Origin: Acidobacteriaceae bacterium
Lineage (GTDB): Bacteria; Acidobacteriota; Terriglobia; Bryobacterales; Bryobacteraceae
Reading direction: 5' to 3'
Length of the DNA stretch: 64,000 bases
Assembly (NCBI GenBank): GCA_019233755.1
Contig: JAFAMD010000015.1
Location: forward strand, 45,158 to 109,157
Part shown: positions 30,465 through 40,158 of the stretch, in pieces
Position numbering within the stretch: position 1 is the stretch's first letter
Layout: each line of letters starts with the position of its first letter
The notes under the pieces: model-generated
The model's input: the letters and a program-made list of their open reading frames with translations, nothing else
Databases searched by the model: none
What the model was told of the DNA's origin: nothing
Position numbers and translations under genes: made by a program

Positions 30465-30782
30465 CTACACAGGGAGCATATCGAGCGCGGCTTGAATCTC
30501 GGAACGCGTATGCAGGTCGCCCTTGCGCGTGGTTACCGCGATGCCTTTCTCGTACATGGCTCGCGCTTCCTCCACTTTGCCCAGCTTTTCGAGCGCCTGT
30601 CCTCCGTGAAAATAGGCGGCGGCGTAGCTCTCATCCTGTGCCAAAAGGGCATGGAACTCCGAAACAGCTTGTTCCAACTCGCCGCTCTTGGCATATTCCA
30701 TCGCCAGGCCGTAGCGCGCAAAAGAATTCTTCGGATCCTGAGCGATCATCTGCTTCAGGATGTCCAGCCGATTGGTTGCCAT
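30465..30782 (-). CDS. Small TPR-repeat protein
   Basis: 105 residues carrying about two tetratricopeptide repeats (NSFARYGLAMEYAKSGELEQA, then AAAYFHGGQALEKLGKVEEA). No signal peptide, so cytoplasmic; a protein-interaction scaffold of unknown partner. Last gene of the minus-strand run that starts near 35.2 kb. Confidence 0.75.
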   Translation of the reverse strand: MATNRLDILKQMIAQDPKNSFARYGLAMEYAKSGELEQAVSEFHALLAQDESYAAAYFHGGQALEKLGKVEEARAMYEKGIAVTTRKGDLHTRSEIQAALDMLPV

Positions 30783-30843
30783 CGCTCATATTGTGACATC
30801 CGAAACGTCAGTATTGGCCCACCGCGGGTGACAGGGGTTTCGG

Positions 30844-31146
30844 CTACGAGGTGTACTCTCGTACCTTGTGGGCAGCCGATTCCACCGCGCCCGCGGCCTT
30901 GTAAGTCGCGCTCCGGGCTGTTTTCGCTGCCTCTTCGAAGCGATGCTGCGTACGGCCGGCGAACTGGCCGAAGGTGGCGGCAGCTTCTTCGACGCTTTCG
31001 CGCCCGCGGCGGATTGCTTCTTCCATCATTCCGAGTGACCACTTGGCGCACGCGGGTATGACGAGGACGAGACCAGCAGCCGTCAGGCCGCATCCGAGGC
31101 CGATTAAGACCGCGCCCAAAACGCCATGATTAGAACTGCGTTGCAT
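30844..31146 (-). CDS. Small single-span membrane protein
   Basis: 100 residues from the ATG at 31146, which has GGGAGGAAG directly upstream; an ATG at 31173 is in frame but lacks an RBS. One Gly/Leu-rich transmembrane segment (about residues 9-34), then an amphipathic helix rich in Glu, Arg and Ala, probably coiled. This resembles small DUF-type membrane-anchored helical proteins; function unknown. Confidence 0.65.
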   Translation of the reverse strand: MQRSSNHGVLGAVLIGLGCGLTAAGLVLVIPACAKWSLGMMEEAIRRGRESVEEAAATFGQFAGRTQHRFEEAAKTARSATYKAAGAVESAAHKVREYTS

Positions 31147-31203
31147 ACTTCCTCCCGGTCCCGCGGGCATCACTCCACGAGACCTGTATTTAATATGACT
31201 GGT

Positions 31204-32808
31204 TTAGAGCTGGGTGGTTTCGGTATAAGAGCCGAACACTTTGCGCAGGGCCTCACAGATCTCGCCGAGGGTGGCATAAGAGCGAACCGCCTCGAGGATA
31301 TGAGGCATTGTGTTTTCCTCGCCTTCGGCGGCACGGCTAAGAGCATCTAATGCGTTTCGCACGCTGCTGTTGTCCCGCTGGACTCGAAGAGCTGCCAGCT
31401 TCGCTTCCTGCTGCTGCTGCGCGCTATGGTCGATTTGCAGCAATTCGATCGGCTGATCTTCCGATTGGAAGCGGTTGGCGCCGACGATCGTCCGTTCGCC
31501 TTCTTCCACTTCGCGCTGATACCGGTAGCTCGCGGCGGCGATTTCCTTTTGCGGGAAACCCGATTCGATGGCCGCAATCATGCCGCCCAGCTTATCGATG
31601 CGCTCTATGTAGCTATTGGCAGCGGATTCCATCTCGAGCGTAAGGCTCTCGACAAAATAAGAGCCGCCGAGCGGATCAGGCGTATTCGCAACTCCCGTTT
31701 CGTAGGCGAGTACCTGCTGTGTGCGCAGCGCGAGCGTCACGGCATTCTCGCTTGGCAAGGCGTACGCTTCATCGAGCGAGTTTGTATGCAAGGATTGCGC
31801 TCCGCCTAAAACGGCGGCCATCGCCTGCCAGGCGGTGCGCATCACGTTGTTATAGGGCTGCTGCCAGGTGAGAGAGCAACCGGCGGTTTGCGCGTGGAAG
31901 CGCAGTTTCATGCTTCGTTCGCTGCGGGCGCCGTAGCGCTCGCGCATGATGTGGGCCCAGAGCTTGCGAGCCGCGCGGTACTTGGCGATCTCTTCGAAAA
32001 AATCACTGTGGGCGTTGAAGAAGAAGCTGAGGCGCGGAGCAAACTCATCCACCTGCAAGCCGCGATCAAGAACCCAGTCAACATATTCGATGCCGTCGCG
32101 CAGCGTAAACGCCAGCTCTTGCGCGGCAGTCGATCCCGCTTCGCGTATATGGTATCCGCTGATCGAAATGGGGTTGAAGCGTGGCGTATAACGTGCGCCG
32201 AATTCGATGGTATCGGTGACCAGGCGCATGGAAGGCCGCGGCGGAAAGATATATTCCTTCTGCGCGATATATTCCTTCAGGATGTCATTCTGCAGTGTGC
32301 CCGATACGCGCTGCCAGCTCGCGCCCTGCTTCTCCGCGACGGCGAGGTACATCGCCCAAAGCACGGCAGCGGGCGAGTTGATGGTCATCGATACCGTGAC
32401 GTCGCCCAGCGGAATACCGCGGAACAGCGTTTCCATATCTTCAAGCGAGCAGATAGAGACGCCGCACTTCCCGACCTCACCCTCACTCATCGCGTGATCC
32501 GCGTCATAACCCATGAGAGTGGGCAGATCGAAGGCGACCGAGAGTCCATCTTGCCCGTGCTCCAGAAGGTAGCGGTAGCGCTGGTTGGTTTCTTCTGGTG
32601 TAGCGAAGCCGGAAAACTGCCGCATGGTCCAGAGCTTGCCGCGGTACATGTCGCGGTGAATGCCGCGCGTATAAGGGAACTCACCGGGATTCCCGAGATC
32701 GCGGGGGGGATCGAAGCTGCGAAGCTGCTCGGGTCCGTAGAGCGGCTTAATCGGAACCCCGCTGATCGTGGAGAAAACGCGTACTCCGGTTTTGGTGTCG
32801 CTTGCCAT
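31204..32808 (-). CDS. Methylmalonyl-CoA mutase, large subunit catalytic domain
   Basis: 534 residues covering the TIM-barrel substrate domain: [38 protein letters not shown] and the [15 protein letters not shown] stretch. The C-terminal B12-binding domain (DxHxxG) is absent, so a separate small subunit must supply it; none is in the window. The split form is the usual one in many bacteria and archaea. Interconverts methylmalonyl-CoA and succinyl-CoA in propionate or branched-chain amino-acid breakdown. Follows the alcohol dehydrogenase by 31 bases. Confidence 0.9.
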   Translation of the reverse strand: MASDTKTGVRVFSTISGVPIKPLYGPEQLRSFDPPRDLGNPGEFPYTRGIHRDMYRGKLWTMRQFSGFATPEETNQRYRYLLEHGQDGLSVAFDLPTLMGYDADHAMSEGEVGKCGVSICSLEDMETLFRGIPLGDVTVSMTINSPAAVLWAMYLAVAEKQGASWQRVSGTLQNDILKEYIAQKEYIFPPRPSMRLVTDTIEFGARYTPRFNPISISGYHIREAGSTAAQELAFTLRDGIEYVDWVLDRGLQVDEFAPRLSFFFNAHSDFFEEIAKYRAARKLWAHIMRERYGARSERSMKLRFHAQTAGCSLTWQQPYNNVMRTAWQAMAAVLGGAQSLHTNSLDEAYALPSENAVTLALRTQQVLAYETGVANTPDPLGGSYFVESLTLEMESAANSYIERIDKLGGMIAAIESGFPQKEIAAASYRYQREVEEGERTIVGANRFQSEDQPIELLQIDHSAQQQQEAKLAALRVQRDNSSVRNALDALSRAAEGEENTMPHILEAVRSYATLGEICEALRKVFGSYTETTQL

Positions 32809-32839
32809 GCCTGCTCCCTTCGAGCGCCGGAAGGCGCTG

Positions 32840-34012
32840 TTAGAACTCTATCGAGTCTGCGGTGAGAGCGCGTTGTGCAACGCGCGTGAGTTCCTTGGGT
32901 GTCAGCACAATCGGATTCGCCTTCGTGCTGCTGGCCCGCGCGGCATTCTCCACAAGCGCGGGGATCTGGTCCGCGCTCAGGCCGTAGTCCTCGAGCGCCC
33001 GTATGGAAAGCCGGCGGCAGAGAGAAGCCACCCAGGTGACACCGTCTTCCGGCTGCGCGTCTTCTCTGCCGGTGAGCATGCGGGCAACTTGTTTGTACTT
33101 TTCGAGAGCCGTATCTTCCGGTGCGCGCTGGCGGAGCGCCGCGATATTTGCCGCCATCCCATACGGCAGGACGGACGCGCAGAGCGCACCATGCGGTGCA
33201 TGCAGACTTCCACCCAAGGGCGCCGCGAAGCCATGAATTACGCCGAGACCCGCGTTCGACAGCGCCAGGCCGCTGAGCAGGCTTGCATACGACATGGAAG
33301 TGCGAGCGGTCTTATTCCGGCCGTCGTGGAATGCCGTCTCGAGAGCGTTCGCAACTTGCGGTAATCCCTCCCGGCAGAACATGTCTGTGAAGGCGTTCGC
33401 GCGGATAGAGACAAACGGCTCTATAAGCTGCGTCAGCGTGTCGAGTCCGGTGCTGGCGGTCACCTCGGGCGGCAGATCGAGCGTGAGATCGGGATCGACC
33501 ACCGCTATCTTCGCCGGCATCAGCGGGCTGCGCAGGCTGGCCTTTACTTTGTGCTCAGAAGATTCGAGGACGGCGTTCCTGGTCACCTCCGCTCCCGTGC
33601 CCGCGGTAGTGGGGATGGCGACGAACGCGAGCGGAGCGTTCTCGAGGGGGCGGCCTTTACCGTTCACTTCGAGGTAATCCAGCGGCTCGCCGGAATTGGT
33701 GGCTAGGATCGCAATCGCTTTGGCGCAGTCGATGGCGCTGCCGCCGCCGAGACCGACGATAACTTCACATTCGCCGGCCGCGCGTACGCCTTCGCGCACA
33801 AGCTCAACCGTCGGTTCGCCCGGGCAGCGGAAAATCGCAGTGCGAACCGACGCCGCCGAAAGAGCATCCAGAACCGGCTTGGCACGCTGCGGATTACTTC
33901 CGGTTACCAGCAGGGCGCGCGCGCCAAGATTACGAACCAGGGCAGGGATCTCCGATACCGTTCCGGGGCCGAACAGGATGCGAGTCGCGCTTCGAAATTC
34001 GAACTGCATCAC
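32840..34012 (-). CDS. Iron-containing alcohol dehydrogenase
   Basis: 390 residues, group III dehydrogenase. NAD(P) region ([31 protein letters not shown]) and metal-binding histidines in [18 protein letters not shown]. The family includes maleylacetate reductases, lactaldehyde and other primary alcohol dehydrogenases; the substrate is undetermined. Its start overlaps the stop of the upstream ABM gene by four bases (ATGA), so the two are coupled. Confidence 0.87.
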   Translation of the reverse strand: MMQFEFRSATRILFGPGTVSEIPALVRNLGARALLVTGSNPQRAKPVLDALSAASVRTAIFRCPGEPTVELVREGVRAAGECEVIVGLGGGSAIDCAKAIAILATNSGEPLDYLEVNGKGRPLENAPLAFVAIPTTAGTGAEVTRNAVLESSEHKVKASLRSPLMPAKIAVVDPDLTLDLPPEVTASTGLDTLTQLIEPFVSIRANAFTDMFCREGLPQVANALETAFHDGRNKTARTSMSYASLLSGLALSNAGLGVIHGFAAPLGGSLHAPHGALCASVLPYGMAANIAALRQRAPEDTALEKYKQVARMLTGREDAQPEDGVTWVASLCRRLSIRALEDYGLSADQIPALVENAARASSTKANPIVLTPKELTRVAQRALTADSIEF

Positions 34013-34314
34013 CAGTTCTCGTCCGCCGGGAAGATATTGCTGTATCGGACGCTGGTCCGCGGCTCAGCCATCATGCCGGCTACGCGGTCGCGCCAGATCT
34101 GGTAATGTGCCGTATCCTTATGCTGCGCCGGCGCTTCCACCGTCCGGTACACTTCCACCAGTACGAACCGGTTCGGGTCCTCGGCCTGCTGGATCACATC
34201 AAAGCGGGCTATCCCGGGCTCCCGGAGGCTCTTTTCGGCGTTCTCAAGAGTTGCCTGGCGGAACGCATCGATGTGCTCCGGCTTAACGTGCACATGAACG
34301 TGAACAATGAGCAT
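34009..34314 (-). CDS. ABM-domain monooxygenase or isomerase
   Basis: 101 residues with the antibiotic biosynthesis monooxygenase fold: [44 protein letters not shown] and a His-containing end (AHYQIW). It resembles the LsrG type. Proteins of this fold act on quinols or phosphorylated signalling sugars. Overlap with the dehydrogenase gene suggests a joint step, possibly aldehyde or ketone processing. Confidence 0.8.
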   Translation of the reverse strand: MLIVHVHVHVKPEHIDAFRQATLENAEKSLREPGIARFDVIQQAEDPNRFVLVEVYRTVEAPAQHKDTAHYQIWRDRVAGMMAEPRTSVRYSNIFPADENW

Positions 34315-34329
34315 GAGCTGGTTTCTTTC

Positions 34330-35238
34330 CTATTGTTTCGTGTCGACCGGATGGCCCGCTTTTTCGAAGAACTCATTTTGAAGCCGCAGCGATTCCTGAT
34401 CGGCCTTGATCGCCCGGATCGCGTTGACTACCTGATCCGTCCAGGCGTTCATATCAAATTCGCCAAGGGCGCGATTGGAGGCGGACGCATCACCCGCGTA
34501 GTGATTCGGAAAACGTGCATACCACCAGATTCCGGTATACAGGCCTTGCGGCAGGTCCAGGCGCTGCAGGTCCGCTCCCGACTCCTGATTCGAACGGTCG
34601 AGATGCACCAGGTCCGGGCGCGAAATCATGGTGTGCGACGTTTCCGATTCGCCGGCATGCATATCTGTTTTCGTTTTCAATGGGGGACGGCCGGGAGGCA
34701 TTTGGCCGCGCATCTCTACGTACACCACGTAATCATGCGGCGAGTTGAGCTGTGATTGCGCGAAGTAAGGAAGGAAATGCTCGTTGCCGCCGTGTCCGTT
34801 GACGATCAGAATCTTCTTGCACCCGTTGCGCCCCATCTCGTCCGTAGTGGCTTGCAGCAGCTCCATCTGGAGCTCGGCGCTGTAAGCCATCGTGCCGGGC
34901 TCATGCCGCGCTTCGAAGATCTGCCCAAAGTAGTATTCGGGGAATACAATCGTGTATTCCTTTTCGGCCGCATGCAGAGAAACGTAGCGCACGTTAATGA
35001 GATCAGTTCCCAGCGGCAACTGGGGCCCGTGCTTCTCGATGATCCCGAAAGGAAGTACGCACGTCCCCTGGCTTTGATGAATCGCCTTCACAAAATCAGC
35101 CGCTGTGAGTTCTTCCCAGTGAACCGGGAGACTCTGCGCGTTCAGTACACCGGAGACAAGCACCAGGGCGCCGGCGCAGATTGCCAAAGAATTCAATTTT
35201 CCGAAATGAGCTGCCATCATGGCAACTATCCTATCCAT
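34330..35238 (-). CDS. Secreted creatininase-family amidohydrolase
   Basis: 302 residues from the ATG at 35238; ATG 35223 or 35220 would also keep the signal peptide (LAICAGALVLVSGVLNAQ). A longer open frame to 35361 runs into the divergent response-regulator gene and is unlikely. Creatininase signature: IEKHGPQLPLGTDLI and VNGHGGNE with metal ligands. The family hydrolyses cyclic amides such as creatinine; exported acidobacterial members are uncharacterised. First gene of the minus-strand run. Confidence 0.82.
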   Translation of the reverse strand: MDRIVAMMAAHFGKLNSLAICAGALVLVSGVLNAQSLPVHWEELTAADFVKAIHQSQGTCVLPFGIIEKHGPQLPLGTDLINVRYVSLHAAEKEYTIVFPEYYFGQIFEARHEPGTMAYSAELQMELLQATTDEMGRNGCKKILIVNGHGGNEHFLPYFAQSQLNSPHDYVVYVEMRGQMPPGRPPLKTKTDMHAGESETSHTMISRPDLVHLDRSNQESGADLQRLDLPQGLYTGIWWYARFPNHYAGDASASNRALGEFDMNAWTDQVVNAIRAIKADQESLRLQNEFFEKAGHPVDTKQ

Positions 35239-35311
35239 CAGACTGTTTCGTGAATGCCGCAGAAAACCAACCCGCGAGGCTGTAGAATCTTGACCGGTAG
35301 GCTGGAGGTCC

Positions 35312-35749
35312 ATGTCGCCTGAGCAGCGGACTTTGCGAATCGTCGTAATCGAGGACAACACGCCCGACGTGATGCTGATCCGCGAAACCTTAAGCGGCAG
35401 CGCGATGCCGTACGAAATCGTTCACTTCAAAGACGGCGCAGAAGCCATCTCCGGCCTGACTGATGCATCCGCGAAGCAGGAGCCTTTGCCCGATCTGATC
35501 ATGCTGGATCTCAATATGCCGAAGGTGGACGGGCTCCAGGTTTTGCAGGCCATCCAAAAATTGGATTCCCTGGCGCACGTTCCTGTCGTGGTTCTCACCA
35601 GTTCGCTCGCTCCCGATGAGAAACAGGAGGCCGAACGTCTGGGAGCCGCCCGCTACCTTCGCAAACCGCTGGATCTGTATGAGTTTCTCGACCAGGTTGG
35701 CACGATCGTGCGTGAGCTGATACCAGCGGCGAAGGAACACGCATCGTAA
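35312..35749 (+). CDS. Single-domain response regulator (Rcp1-like)
   Basis: 145 residues: only a receiver domain. Acidic pocket VVIEDN, phospho-acceptor Asp in DLIMLDLNMPKVDG, Thr-Ser in VVVLTSS and Lys in YLRKPLDLYEF. The L-D-L-N-M-P form is typical of regulators that work with phytochrome-like or hybrid histidine kinases. GGAGG lies seven bases before the ATG. No kinase is nearby; the output partner is unknown. Confidence 0.88.
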   Translation: MSPEQRTLRIVVIEDNTPDVMLIRETLSGSAMPYEIVHFKDGAEAISGLTDASAKQEPLPDLIMLDLNMPKVDGLQVLQAIQKLDSLAHVPVVVLTSSLAPDEKQEAERLGAARYLRKPLDLYEFLDQVGTIVRELIPAAKEHAS

Positions 35750-36146
35750 CGCACGCCTAGTGCTGACCAAGGATAACTTGAAATCTATTCTTGAGCGCGC
35801 ACAACGGCACCAAACGCGCTGTGCGCTTGCCGACGAGAGCTTTCAGCCATCAGCAGTCAGCCCCACACACTCAGATTTGAAAAAAGCTGAAGGCTGAGCG
35901 CTCTCCTTTGACAGCTTTTGTGTCGCCGTGTTTTCAAGGGGATGCGCTGGAGAGCCGGGAAGTAGAAACGGAGCCGGGAGCATAAGCGGCGTTGACTGGA
36001 AAGGTGTCACTACCCACCCACAACGCGCCCAAGCGCGCCCGTTGCTGACGGCTGAAAGCTATCACTAGAGCTCTGGCCCAAATCTGAGGGAGAAGTTCTC
36101 AGACAAACGGGCCAAGAATCTAACGCACGCCTTATACTAAGGCTGG
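35750..36146. repeat. Intergenic element with inverted repeats
   Basis: No gene. An 18-bp motif at 35838-35855 (AGCTTTCAGCCATCAGCA) returns inverted at 36043-36060 with one mismatch, and a related piece (GCTGAAGGCTGAGCGCT) lies near 35887. The stretch TAACGCACGCCT occurs in direct orientation at both edges (35748-35759 and 36121-36132). REP-like or MITE-like; no coding capacity seen. Confidence 0.5.
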
Positions 36147-36551
36147 ATGCCGTGCCCGTATTTTGAGCCGCAGCGCATAGCCAGGCAGCCGAAACACCCC
36201 GGTGCAAGATTGCCGCTACTCGACGAGTACGACGGCTTGTGTCATGCATTCGGAGGTCCTGTTCCCGAAACTGAACGGTTCCGCTCCTGTAATCACGGTT
36301 ATTCTCGCGGCGAGTGCGGCCACTTTCCCGAAAACGGTTCAGGATCGTGCTTTCGCTTCGAAGTGCTGCACCGGACGGCGGACTGGCTCGAAGTGCTCCG
36401 CGTCGAGGAACAGGGGTATGCGCCTGTACAGTGGCAGCCTTTCCGCTTCAGCATTCAGACCGGTAGAGTCGAACCCGAACCCATCGACGCGTGCGCCCTG
36501 GCACAGTTGCGGGCGTTCTGCAGCAGCTACCTCCGGCGCTTCTCCCAATAA
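36147..36551 (+). CDS. Cysteine-rich hypothetical protein
   Basis: 134 residues. Cysteines at 3, 32, 48, 57 and 68 in a conserved-looking frame (MPCPYFEP, YDGLCHAFGG, CNHGYSRGECGHFP) suggest metal or Fe-S binding. No transmembrane segment. I recall similar short proteins in Acidobacteriota but no assigned function. Ends 12 bases before the thioesterase gene, probably one operon. Confidence 0.65.
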   Translation: MPCPYFEPQRIARQPKHPGARLPLLDEYDGLCHAFGGPVPETERFRSCNHGYSRGECGHFPENGSGSCFRFEVLHRTADWLEVLRVEEQGYAPVQWQPFRFSIQTGRVEPEPIDACALAQLRAFCSSYLRRFSQ

Positions 36552-36563
36552 TCTTCTTAGCCG

Positions 36564-37100
36564 ATGTCTATTACCAACCAGAACTCAACTGCCGTCGAGG
36601 CCGAAGAACGAAGATTCGCGCGCACCGTCCGTGAATCGCAATCCGAATACTCCGAGATATGCCTGCCGAACGATGCAAACCTGCTCGGCAACATGCTGGG
36701 CGGCCATGTCATGCATCTGGTCGATGTATGCGGTGCGATCGCGGCGATGCGCCATGCGCGCTGCCCGGTAGTCACCGCATCCGTGGATCAAATGACCTTC
36801 CTACATCCTGTCCATATCGGTGAGCTCGTAAAGCTCAAATCGCATGTAAATCGGGTTTTTCGAACCTCGATGGAAGTGGGTGTAAAAGTCTGGGTTGAAA
36901 ACCTGCAGACGGGACAACAGCGGCACACTTCCTCCGCTTACCTGACGTTTGTCGCGGTGGACAAGGATGGGAGAAGGGTGGTGCTGCCGCCCATTGTGCC
37001 GGAAACGGACGAGGAGAAGCGGCGTTACGCCGAAGCAGCCGAAAGGCGTGCGTACCGGCTTGCTTCCAAGGATAAGACGGAGAAAGATACCAGCGCGTAA
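36564..37100 (+). CDS. Acyl-CoA thioesterase, hotdog fold
   Basis: 178 residues of the YciA/ACOT type: LPNDANLLGNMLGGHVMHLVD with the catalytic Asn/Asp region, VTASVDQMTFLHPVHIGELV, and the hotdog helix. The C-terminus adds a charged tail (EEKRRYAEAAERRAYRL). Hydrolyses acyl-CoA to free acid and CoA, controlling the acyl-CoA pool in the cytoplasm. Confidence 0.88.
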   Translation: MSITNQNSTAVEAEERRFARTVRESQSEYSEICLPNDANLLGNMLGGHVMHLVDVCGAIAAMRHARCPVVTASVDQMTFLHPVHIGELVKLKSHVNRVFRTSMEVGVKVWVENLQTGQQRHTSSAYLTFVAVDKDGRRVVLPPIVPETDEEKRRYAEAAERRAYRLASKDKTEKDTSA

Positions 37101-37197
37101 AACTCGCAGTCGGCTGGCTTTCGGTGGCAGCCTCGCGGTAGAGGCAGTTCAGAAGAGCTATGCTCGCTTGTATCTGAACTACCGTCGCCGCGGGGAT

Positions 37198-37518
37198 TTA
37201 TTCGGGTTCAGCCTTATACATGTACTTAATCGAACGCTTGTACAACAGCAGGTTTGGGGCGCCGATACGGTTAAGCTTCAAACAGTCGCGGTCATACCAC
37301 TCGATCACGCCCTCCAATTGCTCGCCGTCCGTGAGGATCACAACCATGTGCGTTTTCCCTTGCATCTGTTTGGAATAATAAAACTGCTCCGCATTGGTCT
37401 GATCCGGAGGCGTGCTTTTTTTGACCGTCGGTGGCCGCCGGCTTGGCTCTTTTGCTTCTCCTGCAGCAGTTCGAGCCGGTTTTCGAATGAACGAATCCAA
37501 ACTCCTCTCCTCTATCAT
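37198..37518 (-). CDS. Hfq-like RNA-binding protein with N-terminal extension
   Basis: 106 residues. The last 60 form an Sm fold: a Gln-containing start (AEQFYYSKQ), Sm1 (VVILTDGEQLEGVIEWYD) and Sm2 (LLLYKRSIKYM). In canonical Hfq the Sm2 core is YKHA; here His is replaced by Arg (YKRS). The first 40 residues are a basic, proline-containing extension not found in enterobacterial Hfq. It likely mediates sRNA-mRNA pairing or RNA stability. It is the last gene of the minus-strand housekeeping run, 65 bases after holB. Confidence 0.78.
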   Translation of the reverse strand: MIEERSLDSFIRKPARTAAGEAKEPSRRPPTVKKSTPPDQTNAEQFYYSKQMQGKTHMVVILTDGEQLEGVIEWYDRDCLKLNRIGAPNLLLYKRSIKYMYKAEPE

Positions 37519-37583
37519 TTCACCTCGATGATTTACCCGGATGGTACCAAGCCGCCGCAGGGCACGGCAGAGCTAATGCCCTC

Positions 37584-38633
37584 TTAGGTGCCTACACTCG
37601 CAACGCGGTTACGCAATTTAATAATCATAGCGTCGAGCGCTGCAGTTTTTTGTATATTGCGGCGGACCATGAGTACTAATTCGTCCAGCATGCGTACTGC
37701 GTGTTCTACCCAGGGGATGCTGACACGCTGGGAAATTCCGGTAATGCGGGGCGCGATATCGCGGTTGCGCACCGGCGGCTGCCCCACGAGAGTCGCCAGC
37801 ACGTCTTCGAGGAGACCGTACGCCGGCTTCAGATAATCATCCAGCTTCTCTGATTTGCGGCTCCCGAACGATTCTGAATTCTGTACCCAGGTCGAGAAGG
37901 GAGTCAGGCCGGCGCCGCATTCGAAGGCCGACAGAAGCAGCGCCCTGCGTTCCCGGAACTGCTCAAGATTCAGACGGGCTGCTATTCCGGGACTTCCTTC
38001 CGACAGAGCGATGCGCGCGTCGCTGTCGGCGAGGTCCCGCGCGCGCGAGAACTCAAGCATTTCAGCATCGGGCAATCGGCTGAGCTGGAGCACGACAGAC
38101 CGCGACCGGATAGTCGGCAGCAGGTCGTAAAGATTTTCCGCTGTGGCCACGATGATCAGGTGCTCCGGCGGTTCTTCCAGCACTTTCAGCAGCGAGTTGG
38201 CGGATTGTTCGTTGGCCCGATCGAGATGATCGATAAGGAACACGCGGTAACGGCCGCGCAGCGGCTTGAACTGGGCGCGCTCGCGCAACAGCCGCATCTG
38301 CTGGATGCTGATCTGCCGCAGCGGACCATCCGGCGCGAAGGTCACAAAATCCGGATGGCTAGCAAAGAGCAGGGGATCGTCGGCGCGCTTTTCCGCCGTC
38401 CATTTCTCGCGCTGCTCGATGGTCTCGATGTTTTCCGGCCGGCTCAGGTCGTCGCGCTCGATCTTTTTCGCGTCGCCGAGCAATTTAGCGGCGAAGCGTC
38501 GCGCCAGCGTGGCTTTACCCACCCCTTCCGGCCCACTCAACAGGATGGTCTGCGGGATGCGGTCGGCCTCGATCATCTGGGCCAATGTTTGCGCCACACT
38601 CGTATTGCCGTAAAAATGCTCGAACGGGTTCAT
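37584..38633 (-). CDS. holB: DNA polymerase III delta' subunit
   Basis: About 349 residues from ATG 38633 (GGGAG upstream); a TTG at 38654 overlaps the tmk stop. AAA+ clamp-loader fold: P-loop GPEGVGKATLARR, Walker B-like VFLIDHLDRANEQ, SANSLLKVLEEPP and the sensor SRSVV. The CxxxCxxC zinc module usual in delta' is missing; a charged insert lies in its place (about residues 60-90). Part of the beta-clamp loader. Sits right after tmk, a common bacterial arrangement. Confidence 0.88.
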   Translation of the reverse strand: MNPFEHFYGNTSVAQTLAQMIEADRIPQTILLSGPEGVGKATLARRFAAKLLGDAKKIERDDLSRPENIETIEQREKWTAEKRADDPLLFASHPDFVTFAPDGPLRQISIQQMRLLRERAQFKPLRGRYRVFLIDHLDRANEQSANSLLKVLEEPPEHLIIVATAENLYDLLPTIRSRSVVLQLSRLPDAEMLEFSRARDLADSDARIALSEGSPGIAARLNLEQFRERRALLLSAFECGAGLTPFSTWVQNSESFGSRKSEKLDDYLKPAYGLLEDVLATLVGQPPVRNRDIAPRITGISQRVSIPWVEHAVRMLDELVLMVRRNIQKTAALDAMIIKLRNRVASVGT

Positions 38634-38650
38634 CGGCTGCTCCCATTCTC

Positions 38651-39316
38651 TCAACGCGAACGAGCGGCGAGTGCCGCGCCTACTTCCGCCCAGACACGCG
38701 CTGCCACTTCATCTGGCCGGCCGTTGCCGTCAATCACACGAAAACGTTGCGGTTCGGCTTCCGCAATCTTTCGATAACCCTCTTCTACCCGGCGATGAAA
38801 CTCCAGCGATTGCGCGTCGAGGCGCGCTTCGCTCACGCCGTTAACGGCTTCGGCGTTGCGCCGGTGGGCGCGGGCCAAGCCGGTCTCGAGGTCAACAGCG
38901 ATGAACAATGTAAGGTCGGGAATAAGCGACCCGACGGCAAGCCGCTGCGCCTGCTGCACTGTTTCAAACCCAAGGCCTCGCGCATAGCCCTGGTAGGCGA
39001 GCGTGGAATCGGTGAAGCGGTCGCTAATGACGATTTCCCCGCGCTGCAACGCCGGAATGATAATCTCGGCCGCCGCCTGAGCCCGGGACGCGAACATGAG
39101 CAGCAGTTCTGTGATTCCGGCCATCTCATGATTGACAGGGTCGAGCAGGACGCGCCGGATCTGCAGGCCGATGCTGGTGCCGCCTGGTTCCTGATTCGTA
39201 GTAACGGCGAATCCCTGCGCCCGCAGCCGTTCCACCAGCAGGCGCATCTGGGTTGATTTGCCGCTCCCTTCGGTGCCCTCGAAGCTGATGAAGAGGGGGA
39301 ACTGCCTGGTCGTCAT
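38651..39316 (-). CDS. tmk: Thymidylate kinase
   Basis: 221 residues: P-loop FEGTEGSGKSTQ, the DR-x-x-S/T region (VISDRFTDSTLAYQGYARG), and the DLTLFIAVDLETGLARAHRR lid part. Phosphorylates dTMP to dTDP. Adjoins holB, which starts within 20 bases of its stop. Confidence 0.93.
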   Translation of the reverse strand: MTTRQFPLFISFEGTEGSGKSTQMRLLVERLRAQGFAVTTNQEPGGTSIGLQIRRVLLDPVNHEMAGITELLLMFASRAQAAAEIIIPALQRGEIVISDRFTDSTLAYQGYARGLGFETVQQAQRLAVGSLIPDLTLFIAVDLETGLARAHRRNAEAVNGVSEARLDAQSLEFHRRVEEGYRKIAEAEPQRFRVIDGNGRPDEVAARVWAEVGAALAARSR

Positions 39317-39358
39317 GCGCGGTCAGGCTCGGGTGCGCGGAGCATGCCCGCTTCGTCA

Positions 39359-40150
39359 CTAGTCATAGACAAAGTGGAGGAGTGTTTTCAGGTCTTCCCA
39401 GGCTTCGCGCTTCGCCTGCTGATTGTATTGCCGCAGCAGGTAAGACGGGTGGTAAGTGATCATGACCGGAATATCGCGCCACTTGTGCCACTTTCCGCGC
39501 GACCGGGTGATGCCTTCCTTCGTGTTCAGCAAGGCCTTCATCGCGGTCGCGCCAAGCGCACAGATAGCCTTCGGCTTGATCGCCATCAACTGCCGGAACA
39601 GAAACTCTCCGCAGATCTCCATCTCATCCGGTAGCGGCGTGCGGTTCTCCGGCGGCCGGCACTTCACCACGTTGCAGATGTATACGTCGCTGCGGAGAAT
39701 CGGAATGCCTTCCTTCTTTGCTGTGTTCTCGATCATCTGCGTCAGCAGTTGCCCGGCGCGGCCGACGAAAGGCAATCCCTGTTCGTCCTCGTCAGCGCCT
39801 GGTCCTTCACCCACAAACACCAATGGCGAGCGCTCGTTTCCCGAGCCGAACACGATGGTGTGGCGCCCCTCGCACAGGCGGCATCGCCGGCAATCGCCGA
39901 GATCGCGCCGGATCTTTCCCAAAGTATCGTTTTCGGGTGCAAGACCTGGCAGCGAAACTGCGGGCATCACTGGCCCGACAGCGGGCGTGACTGGAGCGGC
40001 AACGCGCGCGATTGATACAGGCGCGGCGGCAGGGGCCGCGTCCGTTATCCGTAATTCCGTTCGCTTGGATGGAGGCACTCGTTTGTACACTGAATCGAAG
40101 CCCAGGTCGCGATAAAACTCGAGATAGCTGCGAATTTGTTCTCCGGTCAT
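39359..40150 (-). CDS. Uracil-DNA glycosylase, family 4 Fe-S type
   Basis: 263 residues. The first 85 residues are a variable, Pro/Ala-rich region. The catalytic part begins with the cluster cysteines (CRRCRLCEG), then GEGPGADEDEQGLPFVGRAG (family 4 motif A with its Glu/Asp), ICNVVKCRPPENRTP with two further cysteines, and HPSYLLR (motif B). Excises uracil from DNA. Located between coaBC (8 bp gap) and tmk. Confidence 0.9.
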   Translation of the reverse strand: MTGEQIRSYLEFYRDLGFDSVYKRVPPSKRTELRITDAAPAAAPVSIARVAAPVTPAVGPVMPAVSLPGLAPENDTLGKIRRDLGDCRRCRLCEGRHTIVFGSGNERSPLVFVGEGPGADEDEQGLPFVGRAGQLLTQMIENTAKKEGIPILRSDVYICNVVKCRPPENRTPLPDEMEICGEFLFRQLMAIKPKAICALGATAMKALLNTKEGITRSRGKWHKWRDIPVMITYHPSYLLRQYNQQAKREAWEDLKTLLHFVYD

Positions 40151-40158
40151 GCGGCGGC

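Noticed and set aside
31888..32865. 325-codon plus-strand frame opposite methylmalonyl-CoA mutase
   Set aside because: Antisense shadow of a strongly recognised enzyme in a high-GC genome.
34330..35361. 343-residue version of the creatininase-like protein
   Set aside because: The extra N-terminus overlaps the divergent response-regulator gene and places residues before the signal peptide.
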